A stretch of 64,000 nucleotides of DNA. It comes from Fontibacillus phaseoli. GTDB taxonomy: Bacteria > Bacillota > Bacilli > Paenibacillales > Paenibacillaceae. Position 1 is the first letter of the stretch. Every line of letters starts with the position of its first letter. Location of the stretch: the NCBI RefSeq assembly GCF_003337355.1, contig NZ_QPJW01000003.1:1-64000 (forward strand), in the 5' to 3' direction. A program made the translations under genes and the position numbers. The notes beneath the pieces were generated by a model. It was not told the DNA's origin, ran no database searches, and saw nothing but the letters and a program-made list of their open reading frames with translations. Shown here in pieces: positions 47,129 through 55,235 of this stretch.

Positions 47129-47413
47129 ATGCAACAAGATGAATTCATGAATGAATGCCTGAACAGATTAAAGCTGCACCATCCATTTCGTGCGGATCTG
47201 GCCACCCTGCGAAAAATTCAAAAGCGGCATTTGCTGAATATTCCGGACCCCAACGGGCCATTTCGGATCATGATGACGGAAAAAGATACATACCCAGTAT
47301 TCAAAAGAGCTATCGCATCAGGCAAGCAGCAAGCCATAGTATCAATCCCTCATTCCGAAGGGACCGCAAACCAGATGCTCCAGGCATCGCTTTCCACGAT
47401 TGGACCATCATGA
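47129..47413 (+). CDS. Hypothetical 94-residue protein overlapping a convergent gene
   Basis: Not recognised. It has a strong GGGGAGGAATC ribosome site before ATG 47129. The N-terminal half is basic (LRKIQKRHLLNIP). The last 64 bp overlap the 3' end of the convergent methyltransferase gene, so the C-terminus may be an extension into foreign sequence after truncation. It could be the remnant of a larger enzyme. Confidence 0.45.
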   Translation: MQQDEFMNECLNRLKLHHPFRADLATLRKIQKRHLLNIPDPNGPFRIMMTEKDTYPVFKRAIASGKQQAIVSIPHSEGTANQMLQASLSTIGPS

Positions 47414-48132
47414 TCCTTGAATTTTCCCGATATAAAGGAAACCAGCTCATCAAGCTGTCCATCATTAAGTTCATGCAGCAACGAGCGGCCGGTCCGGTGG
47501 AGCAAATCCTGCCGCAGAGCCTCCAGGTCGGGGTGAACCATTCTCGTCTCCCAAAGGGAGGCGGTTTCCAACAGCTTGAATCCTGAGGCTTGGAGTGTAC
47601 GCTGCACTTGTTCCGACTCATACCTCCGCGATATCTCCGAACCGGCCAACTGAGGATATTTTTGAAAAAAATAGCCCCGAATGTGATGAATATCTCCTGG
47701 TAACAGGCAATCGGCCGGCGTCCGGTCCTGAACCATGAGCAACCCGCCCTTTTTTAAAATCCGGTTCGCTTCAGTAAAGCAGGCGTTCAAATCATCCAAA
47801 TGATGGATCAAGGCTCTTTCCAACACGAGATCGTACTCGCGGGCAGGAAGACCGGATTGGTAAGCCTCTCCTTTCACCAAACTAATCTCTTGGAGGCCTC
47901 TGCAGTTTATGGCAGCACTAGCCAGCACCTCATCCGAGAAATCGACTCCGACCACACTTGAAGCTCCTAACTCCGCCAAAGCTTTAGTATAAATCCCCCC
48001 TCCACAACCTACATCCGCCGCCTTTTTGCCGCTAATATCCACCCTTTCGCGAATAAAATCACTCCAAGAACCGTCTGCGGTTCTTGTACTGTAGGTCTGA
48101 CGGTTTTGGGCATCATGGAAATCGATCGGCAT
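47350..48132 (-). CDS. Class I SAM-dependent methyltransferase
   Basis: 260-residue UbiE/BioC-like methyltransferase. Motif I is AADVGCGGGIYTKAL (about residues 38-52), the acidic post-I residue is VVGVDFSDEV, motif II is YDLVLERALIHHL, and motif III is RILKKGGLLMVQD. A Trp-containing C-terminal region (ESDAWSIWFAVP) is characteristic of small-molecule methyltransferases. The substrate is unknown and no operon partner is present. Confidence 0.88.
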   Translation of the reverse strand: MPIDFHDAQNRQTYSTRTADGSWSDFIRERVDISGKKAADVGCGGGIYTKALAELGASSVVGVDFSDEVLASAAINCRGLQEISLVKGEAYQSGLPAREYDLVLERALIHHLDDLNACFTEANRILKKGGLLMVQDRTPADCLLPGDIHHIRGYFFQKYPQLAGSEISRRYESEQVQRTLQASGFKLLETASLWETRMVHPDLEALRQDLLHRTGRSLLHELNDGQLDELVSFISGKFKDHDGPIVESDAWSIWFAVPSE

Positions 48133-48351
48133 ATCATTTCCCCCAATTCACATTAAGTTTAGTTTCGTCTAGTGAAACTCAGTTTCGTTCCAGTTTGGTT
48201 TTTAAACTATACTATCACATATTCTGGTTCCGGCAAGCGATACATGGCATGACGCTCATGGGGGAGGAGGATGCGGTGTGACGAATGGGTAGCGTTTATG
48301 CAGAGCATGGTATGGGGAGTTTAGTATGAAGTAGTATAGATAATGATGGCG

Positions 48352-48536
48352 TTAACGGACACCAGAGACGTTATTCCCCACAAAATGGCCATTTTTGAAT
48401 TTTAACGGACACCACTGCCGTTAAATGGCAGCGATGCCCTTGCTCTTCTGACGAAAACCCAAAATAAGGTCCCATGTGTCCGTTAGCCGCAACGGATCCC
48501 ATTTTCTGAGTATTTAACGTCTCCTGTGTCCGTTAG
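48352..48536. repeat. Four palindromic TAACGGACAC-type intergenic repeats
   Basis: Two direct copies (TTAACGGACACCAGAGACG at 48352-48370, TTAACGGACACCACTGCCG at 48402-48420) face two inverted copies (GTGTCCGTTAGCCGCAACGG from 48476, ACGTCTCCTGTGTCCGTTAG from 48517). The outer pair could form a long cruciform. They lie in the 608-bp gap 48133-48740, which has no supported gene. Confidence 0.75.
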
Positions 48537-48740
48537 AATTAATAGGCCGCAGCCCAGCCGGCTACATTCAAAACCGATTTTGATTTTCGCTTCTCCCGCC
48601 GCTTCAACCGCCGCTCCCCCATCGCTCCAATATTTTTACTCGTATGAATTTATTCATGATTTACAATTGTACTGTATAGTTATTTAACAAGCCCGGGTAT
48701 GTGAGCTATAATTTATGGAGATCTACAAGGAGGCGATAGA

Positions 48741-49325
48741 ATGGAAAAAATAGCCGTTTTTTGCGGGTCGAGTGCAGGTGCGTCTGATGTGTATAGACAA
48801 GGGGCAGTTGCCCTGGGGAAAGAATTGGCGGCCAGGGGTCTTACTTTGGTGTACGGTGGATCCAGCGTAGGGCTGATGGGGAGTGTTGCCGATTCCGTAC
48901 TGGAACATGGCGGGCAAGCCATCGGGGTCCTTCCCGTATTTTTGGAAAACCGGGAAATAGCCCATAAAAACCTGTCCCAACTGTTTGTTGTGGATTCCAT
49001 GCATGAAAGAAAAGCAAAAATGGCGGAGCTAGCCGATGGATTCGTCGTTATGCCCGGCGGTACCGGCACGATGGATGAATTTTTCGAAATATTCACCTGG
49101 GCCCAACTGGGGCTTCACAGCAAACCATGCGGACTTCTCAACATAAATCATTACTATGACCCTCTGATCGCGATGTTCAATCATATGGCCGACGAACAGT
49201 TCCTACAGGAGAAATACCGTTCCATGGCACTGGCCGACACGACGGCGAAAGGGCTGCTCGATCAGTTTCTTACCTATGAAGCGCCTACAGTAAAAACTTT
49301 TATGACCACCGAGCAACAAGTTTAA
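48741..49325 (+). CDS. LOG-family nucleotide 5'-monophosphate phosphoribohydrolase
   Basis: 194-residue lysine-decarboxylase-like (LOG/YvdD) protein. Motifs are FCGSSAGAS at the N-terminus, YGGSSVGLMG, and the signature PGGTGTMDEFFE that holds the catalytic Arg/Glu pocket (MHERKAKM just before). Family members cleave ribose 5-phosphate from cytokinin-type or other nucleoside monophosphates. ACAAGGAGG precedes the ATG. Confidence 0.9.
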   Translation: MEKIAVFCGSSAGASDVYRQGAVALGKELAARGLTLVYGGSSVGLMGSVADSVLEHGGQAIGVLPVFLENREIAHKNLSQLFVVDSMHERKAKMAELADGFVVMPGGTGTMDEFFEIFTWAQLGLHSKPCGLLNINHYYDPLIAMFNHMADEQFLQEKYRSMALADTTAKGLLDQFLTYEAPTVKTFMTTEQQV

Positions 49326-49350
49326 AATTTTGCAATTGTAGCATAATGGC

Positions 49351-49380
49351 TGTACAAGTTAGAGGCATATCTAATATACT
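49351..49380 (+). promoter_or_regulatory. Weak candidate promoter of the erm leader
   Basis: TGTACA (49351-49356), an 18-nt spacer and TATACT (49375-49380) would start transcription about 30 nt before the leader-peptide ribosome site. The match to SigA is partial. Confidence 0.4.
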
Positions 49381-49425
49381 CTTAAAGTACTCTTATTCCA
49401 GAAAAGCAGCTTAGTGAGGTTTATT

Positions 49426-49467
49426 ATGATTATGAACGGCGGCATCCCATACATTCGTATTAGATAA
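49426..49467 (+). CDS. Leader peptide controlling the Erm gene
   Basis: A 13-codon frame MIMNGGIPYIRIR follows a GTGAGGT ribosome site at 49414-49420. It ends in Arg-Ile-Arg, which fits the R/K-x-R/K motif known to cause macrolide-dependent ribosome arrest and resembles the MRLR of ErmD/ErmK leaders. Six bases after its stop begins the terminator hairpin. A drug-stalled ribosome there would be expected to disturb hairpin formation and allow erm transcription. Confidence 0.75.
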   Translation: MIMNGGIPYIRIR

Positions 49468-49472
49468 TGTGA

Positions 49473-49539
49473 GGTACAAGACAAATGCGTCCGATTTAAT
49501 TTTTTTCAATTGATCGGATTATTTGTGTTGTACCTTTTT
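49473..49539 (+). terminator. Attenuator hairpin between leader peptide and erm
   Basis: GGTACAA (49473-49479), ACAAAT (49481-49486) and TCCGAT (49490-49495) pair with ATCGGA (49513-49518), ATTTGT (49521-49526) and TTGTACC (49528-49534), giving about 19 bp in three blocks, directly followed by TTTTT. It is an intrinsic terminator placed before the erm ribosome site, so control would be at transcription, as in ermK, not by translation. Confidence 0.82.
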
Positions 49540-49573
49540 CATTCCTAAATTCGAATGAATGAGGTGCTTTTTC

Positions 49574-50425
49574 GTGTCTAAAAATAAACCGTTCACCACT
49601 GCAAATAACAGGGGGTCTACCAACTTTTCTGCGCAGCATCTGCTTATCAGCAAAAACATCGTTCATGATCTAATCCGTCATGCGAAGATCGGACCCGGCG
49701 ACATGGTGCTGGATATCGGCGCGGGGGCAGGTGCCATCACACTGCCTCTAGCGGAGAAGGCGGCCCAGGTAGTGGCCATTGAGAGCGACCCCAGATTCGC
49801 CAGCAAACTAATAAACAAAACAGAAAAAATAGCAAATATTAAAATCAGACAGGCCGACTTCCTGCAATCCCCTCTTCCAAAAAGTCCATTTTCCGTAGTG
49901 GCTAATATTCCGTATTCGATTACCACTCCGATCTTTGGGAAGCTTCTCGACGGGCCGGGGATTCCATTGCAACGAGCCGCCATCATCGTGGAAAAAGGAG
50001 CAGCCAAACGCTTTACATCTCATCCTATTACAGATCCACGGATTCTAAAATGGAGAATGTGGTTTGATCTGCAGTTCGTACGCACCGTTGCGCCAAGCAA
50101 CTTTTCGCCTCCGCCAAAAGTGGATTCAGCGATTCTGTGTATTAACCGAAGGAAAAATCCGACCGTTCCCTTAAAGTACCACGCGCGATTTATGGCGCTG
50201 GCCGTATATGGGCTCAGGTCCCCCCGGCTTCCAGTGTCCGCAGCATTTGCGGAAGTGTTCTCGCCGCCACAAATTACGAAACTGGCAAGAACCCTGAGCA
50301 TCGACAGAAACATGCCCGTTAGCCAACTCAATGAGCAGCAGTGGGGCCAACTGTTCATGGCCATGCTGCAGCATGTGCTGCCTGCCAGATGGCCCAGAAT
50401 CCCGAAGCAAAAACGACGCAACTAA
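49574..50425 (+). CDS. Erm-type 23S rRNA adenine-N6 methyltransferase
   Basis: 283-residue KsgA/Erm superfamily enzyme that methylates rRNA adenine with SAM. Motif I is VLDIGAGAGAITLPL, strand-2 acid VAIESDPRF, QADFLQSPL, and the catalytic NIPYSITTPIFGKLL. The N-terminal FSAQHLLISKNIVHDLI replaces the KsgA QNFL pattern and points to Erm. A GTG start with GAGGTG 7 nt upstream is chosen over ATG 49559. The upstream leader peptide and attenuator support an inducible macrolide-lincosamide-streptogramin resistance role. Activity is inferred, and the Erm class cannot be assigned. Confidence 0.85.
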   Translation: MSKNKPFTTANNRGSTNFSAQHLLISKNIVHDLIRHAKIGPGDMVLDIGAGAGAITLPLAEKAAQVVAIESDPRFASKLINKTEKIANIKIRQADFLQSPLPKSPFSVVANIPYSITTPIFGKLLDGPGIPLQRAAIIVEKGAAKRFTSHPITDPRILKWRMWFDLQFVRTVAPSNFSPPPKVDSAILCINRRKNPTVPLKYHARFMALAVYGLRSPRLPVSAAFAEVFSPPQITKLARTLSIDRNMPVSQLNEQQWGQLFMAMLQHVLPARWPRIPKQKRRN

Positions 50426-50429
50426 AACA

Positions 50430-50457
50430 AGCCGCCCGGTTGGGCGGCTTTCTTTTT
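50430..50457. terminator. Terminator of erm, also serving sdaAA
   Basis: AGCCGCCC (50430-50437) pairs with GGGCGGCT (50442-50449), with TTCTTTTT after it on the plus strand. Confidence 0.85.
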
Positions 50458-50467
50458 ATCCGGGCAT

Positions 50468-51349
50468 CTATTTTTTTCGCGCCCGCAGTTCCTTCATGAT
50501 TTTACGACCGGTCGGCGTCTGGGCCAGACCGCCCTGGGCCGTCTCCCGGTGTCGGCTCGGCATGGCGGTGCCGACTTCCAGCATCACATCGATCACCTCG
50601 TCAGACGGGATGGCACTGCGTACGCCGGCCAGCGCCATATCGGCGGCAGCCAGCGCATTGACTGCGCCGAATCCGTTACGGACGATGCAAGGTATTTCCA
50701 CCAGCCCGCCCACGGGATCGCAGATGAGCCCGAGCGTATTTTTGAGCGCCAGGCCGACCGCATGTACGGCTTGCTCCGGCGTCCCTCCGCGCAGTTCCAC
50801 CATGGCTCCGGCCGCCATACCGATTGCCGAGCCGATTTCGGCCTGGCAACCGCCTTCCGCGCCGGAAATGAAAGAATTGTTGGCAATGACATAGCCGATG
50901 GCGCCGGCGCTAAACAAGCCGCGTACCAAGTGATCGTCATCCCAGCCGAAACGCTCCTGTGCGCTGACGAAGACGCCGGGAATGATGCCGCAGGAGCCCG
51001 CCGTCGGCGTGGCGACGATCCGCCCCATGGAAGCGTTGACCTCCGATACGGCCAAGGCATAGGCCATCGCCTGGCAAGCAATATCTCCGGCGGACGGCTG
51101 CCCGGACCTCCGGTATTCCTCCACTCTTTTCGCATCGCCCCCGGTTAATCCGCTGGTAGAAGTAATCTCCTCCGTTAATCCCTTATGAACCGCTGTTTTC
51201 ATAATTTGATAATATTCGGCCATGACAGCCGTGATTTCCGCCACCGATTGACCGCTCTCTTCGGCCTGGTCCTCCAGCATAATTTGAGAAATCGTCTTGG
51301 ACTCTTTATTGCAAACTTCGATGAGCTCCTGCAAATTGCGAAAGCGCAT
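50468..51349 (-). CDS. sdaAA: L-serine dehydratase, iron-sulfur alpha subunit
   Basis: 293-residue catalytic subunit that deaminates L-serine to pyruvate using a [4Fe-4S] cluster. Conserved cysteines are in PTAGSCGIIPG, EGGCQAEIGSA and GLICDPVGG. The start at 51349 (MRFRNLQ) has AAGGAGCG. It follows sdaAB by 50 nt and shares its glycine-responsive leader. A basic tail (MKELRARKK) closes the protein. Confidence 0.95.
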   Translation of the reverse strand: MRFRNLQELIEVCNKESKTISQIMLEDQAEESGQSVAEITAVMAEYYQIMKTAVHKGLTEEITSTSGLTGGDAKRVEEYRRSGQPSAGDIACQAMAYALAVSEVNASMGRIVATPTAGSCGIIPGVFVSAQERFGWDDDHLVRGLFSAGAIGYVIANNSFISGAEGGCQAEIGSAIGMAAGAMVELRGGTPEQAVHAVGLALKNTLGLICDPVGGLVEIPCIVRNGFGAVNALAAADMALAGVRSAIPSDEVIDVMLEVGTAMPSRHRETAQGGLAQTPTGRKIMKELRARKK

Positions 51350-51399
51350 GGTGTCCGCTCCTTCCTGTACTTGCCTATACTTTAGCTTCATGCTCGGAT

Positions 51400-52065
51400 T
51401 TACGTTAAATGGATGGAAGAAATCCGGCTGACGTGAGGCAGAGCCGAGATCGCTTTGATCAGGTTCTCCGGAATGGCCGAATCCGCCTCGACCATCGTCA
51501 ATGCTTCGGCCGTTCTACCCTTCCGGTCCGTAATAATAAAACCGATATTTACGTTTTCCCGACTGAACAGCGCGGTAATTCCGGCCAGTACGCCTTGTCG
51601 GTCAGCGTGGGCGATTACAAGCGTAGGCAATTCACCGGAGCATTTTGCTTCGAAACCGTCGATATTCCGGATCATGATCGTTCCTCCTCCGATGGAAGCA
51701 CCGATCACTTCGCTTCTCTTCTCTCCGGCAGACAAAACAATCTTTACCGTATTCGGATGAGCCCCTGGTGCTACGCCCGTAGAGAATTGTAACTCAACCC
51801 CCATATCCTCGGCATTTTGCAAGGAGTGGCGGATACGCTCATCATCCGTGGGGTAATCCAAAATCCCGCCGACCACGGCAAGATCCGTGCCATGTCCCTT
51901 AAAGGTTTCCGCGAACGAACCATAGAAGCAAATTTTCGCTTCGCCCGGCATTTCTCCAAGCAGCTGCCGGGCGAAGCGTCCGATCCGTACCGCCCCGGCC
52001 GTATGCGAACTGGATGGGCCGATCATCGCCGGCCCGATAATTGAGAATACATTTTTAAATCGCAT
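51400..52065 (-). CDS. sdaAB: L-serine dehydratase, beta subunit
   Basis: 221-residue beta chain. It begins FKNVFSIIGPAMIGPSSSHTAGA, the signature serine-binding SSSHT loop. A C-terminal ACT domain (about 145-221) holds VIAHADRQGVLAGITALFSRENVNIGF. It is the first gene after the riboswitch. Only one ribosome site (GGGGGAAAAA) precedes it. Confidence 0.95.
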   Translation of the reverse strand: MRFKNVFSIIGPAMIGPSSSHTAGAVRIGRFARQLLGEMPGEAKICFYGSFAETFKGHGTDLAVVGGILDYPTDDERIRHSLQNAEDMGVELQFSTGVAPGAHPNTVKIVLSAGEKRSEVIGASIGGGTIMIRNIDGFEAKCSGELPTLVIAHADRQGVLAGITALFSRENVNIGFIITDRKGRTAEALTMVEADSAIPENLIKAISALPHVSRISSIHLT

Positions 52066-52127
52066 GGTTTTTCCCCCGACTGCTCATTTTTTTCTGTAAA
52101 GCCATACGCTCAATTTTCCTTCTGCGC

Positions 52128-52170
52128 AAAAAAGGGACAGGGAAAAGGCCTGCTGCCTTTTCCCTGTCCC
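52128..52170 (-). terminator. Expression-platform terminator of the glycine riboswitch
   Basis: A perfect 15-bp stem (GGGACAGGGAAAAGG at 52134-52148 with CCTTTTCCCTGTCCC at 52156-52170) is followed on the minus strand by a U-run (A-tract 52128-52133). The upper strand of the stem overlaps the end of the second aptamer. Confidence 0.9.
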
Positions 52171-52356
52171 GGTTACCAGAAAGTTTAATGTCCCGATCCT
52201 TTAGGAACATGTACCCCGTTGGTGGCTGAACGCTCTCTCCAGAGTCGCGTCGGATCATGGTCCTGGTACCTGAGAGATTCATTGCCGTCATGCAGTGCCG
52301 GCCCTTTGCTCCTTCGGTGCCGCTTCCTCAGTGAAAGCGGGCTCTCCCATCATCTT
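52171..52356 (-). promoter_or_regulatory. Tandem glycine riboswitch controlling sdaAB-sdaAA
   Basis: On the minus strand the first aptamer shows GGGAGAGCCCGC, CACCGAAGGAGCAAA and GAATCTCTCAGGTACCAGGA, the classic gcvT core. After a short linker a second aptamer starts with CTCTGGAGAGAGCG and ends AAACTTTCTGGTAA. The terminator directly downstream indicates transcriptional ON control by glycine. Here it governs serine breakdown instead of the glycine cleavage system. Confidence 0.92.
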
Positions 52357-52384
52357 CATCCGCATTTTTTAGTTTGTATAATTC

Positions 52385-52413
52385 AATGTAAGATGATAAG
52401 CGGCAAATGTCAA
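52385..52413 (-). promoter_or_regulatory. SigA promoter of the glycine riboswitch/sda operon
   Basis: On the minus strand a perfect TTGACA (52408-52413) and TACATT (52385-52390) are 17 nt apart, about 30 nt before the first aptamer. Confidence 0.75.
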
Positions 52414-52443
52414 GATAGCTGACACAAGTTTTTTTCATATCGT

Positions 52444-53433
52444 CTATGAAGCGGAAAAACTGCGGATGACCTCCTCGAATTCCGGCTCTTCCATGGCGAT
52501 ATCATCGATTTCGCCCCAATCCCCGACAACCCGAATGATATCGATCGTGCTGATTTCCCGGCGATTCGCCTCAAGGGTAACGGTATCGCCTTCGATCTGT
52601 GTCACATTAAATGACAGGGACGGACTTATGCGGAGCAAGTCCTCAGGAACCTGAAAATCGCCCCGAAACTTGACCCGGATCAGCGTCGGCAATCCGATCA
52701 TCTCCCTCAGACGCCCAATCGTTCCGTCGTACTTCATTTCCCCGTGATTGATAACCATAACCCGGTTGCACAGTTGTTCTACGTCATCCATATCATGGGT
52801 CGTCAGCAGGATTGTTTTGCCGAAATCCTCGTTCAATTTGCGCAAAAACCGCCTGATATTGAGCTTGGCGTGCACGTCCAGCCCGATCGTAGGCTCGTCG
52901 AGGAACAGCAACTCGGGATCATGCAGCATGGCGGCCGCAATGTCCGCCCGCATCCGCTGACCGAGCGACAGCTTCCTTACCGGCGTGTCCCAAAATTCAT
53001 GCAGATCCAGCAATTCCGCAAACTGATCCAGCCTTTCCTTTTTATCCGCCGGATTAACGTCATACATTTGAGCCAGAATGTCATAGGAATCCTTCACCGG
53101 AAGGTCCCACCAAAGCTGACTTCGCTGTCCAAAGACGACGCCTAGCTGCCGGACCGCTTTCTGGCGGTCCCGGTGCGGGTTCCATCCGCCTACCGTTACC
53201 TCACCGGAGGTTGGATGCAAAATCCCTGTCAGCATTTTGATCGTCGTCGACTTCCCCGCTCCGTTTGGGCCGATGTAGCCTACGAACTCGCCTTGTTTTA
53301 CCTGAAAGCTGATTCCGCGTACCGCTTCTTTCAGCCGGTATTCCCGGGAGAACAGCGTACGTATTCCGGAAAAGCGCCCTTCCGGCACTACCGGTGTTTT
53401 AAAATCCTTGCACAAGTTTCGGGCTTCGATCAT
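52444..53433 (-). CDS. ABC-2 transporter ATP-binding protein
   Basis: 329-residue ATPase. Walker A GPNGAGKST, Q-loop GQRSQLWWDLP, signature LSLGQRMRADI, Walker B ELLFLDEPTIGLD and H-loop TTHDMDD are all present. The NatA/YhaQ-like type carries the FGQRSQLWWDLP insertion typical of COG4586 exporters. A C-terminal 90-residue domain has no known role. It is last in an operon behind two permeases of the DUF990 type. Substrate unknown. Confidence 0.92.
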   Translation of the reverse strand: MIEARNLCKDFKTPVVPEGRFSGIRTLFSREYRLKEAVRGISFQVKQGEFVGYIGPNGAGKSTTIKMLTGILHPTSGEVTVGGWNPHRDRQKAVRQLGVVFGQRSQLWWDLPVKDSYDILAQMYDVNPADKKERLDQFAELLDLHEFWDTPVRKLSLGQRMRADIAAAMLHDPELLFLDEPTIGLDVHAKLNIRRFLRKLNEDFGKTILLTTHDMDDVEQLCNRVMVINHGEMKYDGTIGRLREMIGLPTLIRVKFRGDFQVPEDLLRISPSLSFNVTQIEGDTVTLEANRREISTIDIIRVVGDWGEIDDIAMEEPEFEEVIRSFSAS

Positions 53434-53445
53434 TTTCTTCCCTCC

Positions 53446-54246
53446 TTAACTCCCCGTACTCTGATATTTGGTAATGCCGAACCGCCAGAAACGCAAGCTT
53501 GCGGCCAGACAAAGTATCGCCACGCCTGCCAATGCCGCGAGCACCCACGCCCCCAGCTCCCCCTTCAGGATGTAAAGTGACGGAACATAATTCACGAATC
53601 CGACCGGAATCACGATCAGGAGCAGCGATTTCATCCACTTGGGATACAAGGTAAGCGGATACTGCGCCGCCGTACGTGCGGCATCCTCCGTAAAGTTCTG
53701 CAATTCTTCGATCCGGGTCGTCCAGAAGCCGATCGTTGCAGTGGCAAGACCTATCGAGAACAAAATGACCGCGCCCGTAAATATGATAAACAGCGTAAAC
53801 GGCACAGCGGCCCAACCGACTTGTCCACTGTGCATCATCCCGCCAAGAGACCAGCAGAGAATAAAGCCGCCCTGCAGCACTTCACCGAGCATAATTCTGA
53901 AATTTTGCGGCATCAGGGCGAGCAACACCGGCATCGGCCGGGTCAGCAACTGATCGAAGTCCCCGCCCACCAGATATTTTTCCAAATGATGCACTTCATC
54001 GGCAAATGTCCTATACAACGTTTTGGACAACGTCATCACCGCGAACAAATATCCGATTTCATAGATGGACCAGCCCTGGATCGCACCGAATTTGGCCAGC
54101 ACAATCGCGATCATCAGAAATTCGGAAATCTGGATCAGCGCAGCCAGCACCGACGCGAGCATAAAATTAAATTTGTATTGCATTCGGCTTTTGATGCTGG
54201 TTTTAATTAACAGCCGGTACATAGCCAAACAGGATTTAAGCTTCAT
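53446..54246 (-). CDS. ABC-2 transporter permease (COG3694-like)
   Basis: 266-residue six-helix membrane protein (ABC2_membrane_6 type). The conserved block HHLEKYLVGGDFDQLLTRP and the C-terminal PLTLYPKWMKSLLLIVIPVGFVNYVPS are typical. The start at 54246 overlaps the stop of the preceding permease (ATGA) and uses its GGGAGG; a longer frame to 54336 is rejected. Confidence 0.87.
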   Translation of the reverse strand: MKLKSCLAMYRLLIKTSIKSRMQYKFNFMLASVLAALIQISEFLMIAIVLAKFGAIQGWSIYEIGYLFAVMTLSKTLYRTFADEVHHLEKYLVGGDFDQLLTRPMPVLLALMPQNFRIMLGEVLQGGFILCWSLGGMMHSGQVGWAAVPFTLFIIFTGAVILFSIGLATATIGFWTTRIEELQNFTEDAARTAAQYPLTLYPKWMKSLLLIVIPVGFVNYVPSLYILKGELGAWVLAALAGVAILCLAASLRFWRFGITKYQSTGS

Positions 54247-55019
54247 CCTCCCTGCACCTCGACTTTCCGCCGTACGATGCGAGTGGCCAGGAGACAGAGT
54301 ACGGTCATCAGCACGCCCCAGAACAAAGTCCCCCATAGTCCGCGGCCGCTTCCGTGACCCAGATAAACGGTCGTCGGCACATAAAGCAGATAAGGATACG
54401 GAGACATCCAGGCAAGATTTTCAAGCCAGCGGGGCAACCATTCCAGCGGAATAAAAAAACCGGCAAGCAGGTTGATCATCGCGTGATTGCCCCAATACAG
54501 CCAGGACGATTCCGTCGTCCACAAAGCGCTGACACCGATCAGATAATTCATGCAAATGGATAAATAGGCGGCTCCGGATAGTCCCAAAAAGGTGAACAAA
54601 TAAGTAATTCCATGATCGGGAAGCCGAAGTGAAAAGAGAAAAAAGTACAGGAGGTAAATCGGAATGGATTTGTAAAGAAACTGGTAGGCGATTTGCCCCC
54701 ATTCCCTGGCCATCATATGGCTGAACAAATGAACGGGACGCATCAGATCAAGCGAAATTTGACCGGTCCTGACGGATTGGGGAATGCCGAGACCGTTTGA
54801 GATGAAGCTGGTAACCCAGAGCACAGCCTGGGTAAAAGCGATGTAGCCCACCATCCCCTGCGTTCCGTAATCCCCCAAAGGATGATCTCTGCCAAGCCCG
54901 ATCCAGATACATGCATACATGAAGCCGAACATGGCACTTGCCAGATTGTGCACCATATGCGCACCGCGGTACTGCAGGTTTCGGGCATAGGCTTTGGAAG
55001 CCAGCGTGAAATAAAGCAT
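54243..55019 (-). CDS. ABC-2 transporter permease (COG4587-like)
   Basis: 258-residue membrane protein with about six helices. Characteristic sequence: VRTGQISLDLMRPVHLFSHMMAREWGQ, a mirror of the partner permease loop. It is first in the three-gene exporter operon, with GGAGGTG before the ATG. Exported compound unknown; homologous systems lie near lantibiotic or polyketide genes, but none is seen here. Confidence 0.87.
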   Translation of the reverse strand: MLYFTLASKAYARNLQYRGAHMVHNLASAMFGFMYACIWIGLGRDHPLGDYGTQGMVGYIAFTQAVLWVTSFISNGLGIPQSVRTGQISLDLMRPVHLFSHMMAREWGQIAYQFLYKSIPIYLLYFFLFSLRLPDHGITYLFTFLGLSGAAYLSICMNYLIGVSALWTTESSWLYWGNHAMINLLAGFFIPLEWLPRWLENLAWMSPYPYLLYVPTTVYLGHGSGRGLWGTLFWGVLMTVLCLLATRIVRRKVEVQGG

Positions 55020-55175
55020 TAAAGAACACCTCCGATAAGCTTATTGGACGCAAGTTTTCGTCCACTTCAGACAAGGCGATTTTGCAAGAAGGATATCATC
55101 ATACCTTAATATTCCAAACCGGGCAAGGCTTTTTGCTGTAAAAAATAAATAATGAACAGAATTATCACATTTAGC

Positions 55176-55220
55176 AAAAGAGAAGCCCCGGCCCGTTAAA
55201 GACACGCGGCTTGAGGCTTC
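55176..55220 (-). terminator. Candidate terminator of the GH5 gene
   Basis: GAAGCC (55182-55187) can pair with GGCTTC (55215-55220), with a short A-tract beyond (55176-55180). The stem is only 6 bp around a large loop, so confidence is moderate. Confidence 0.45.
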
Positions 55221-55235
55221 CCAATCTAGGGCCCG

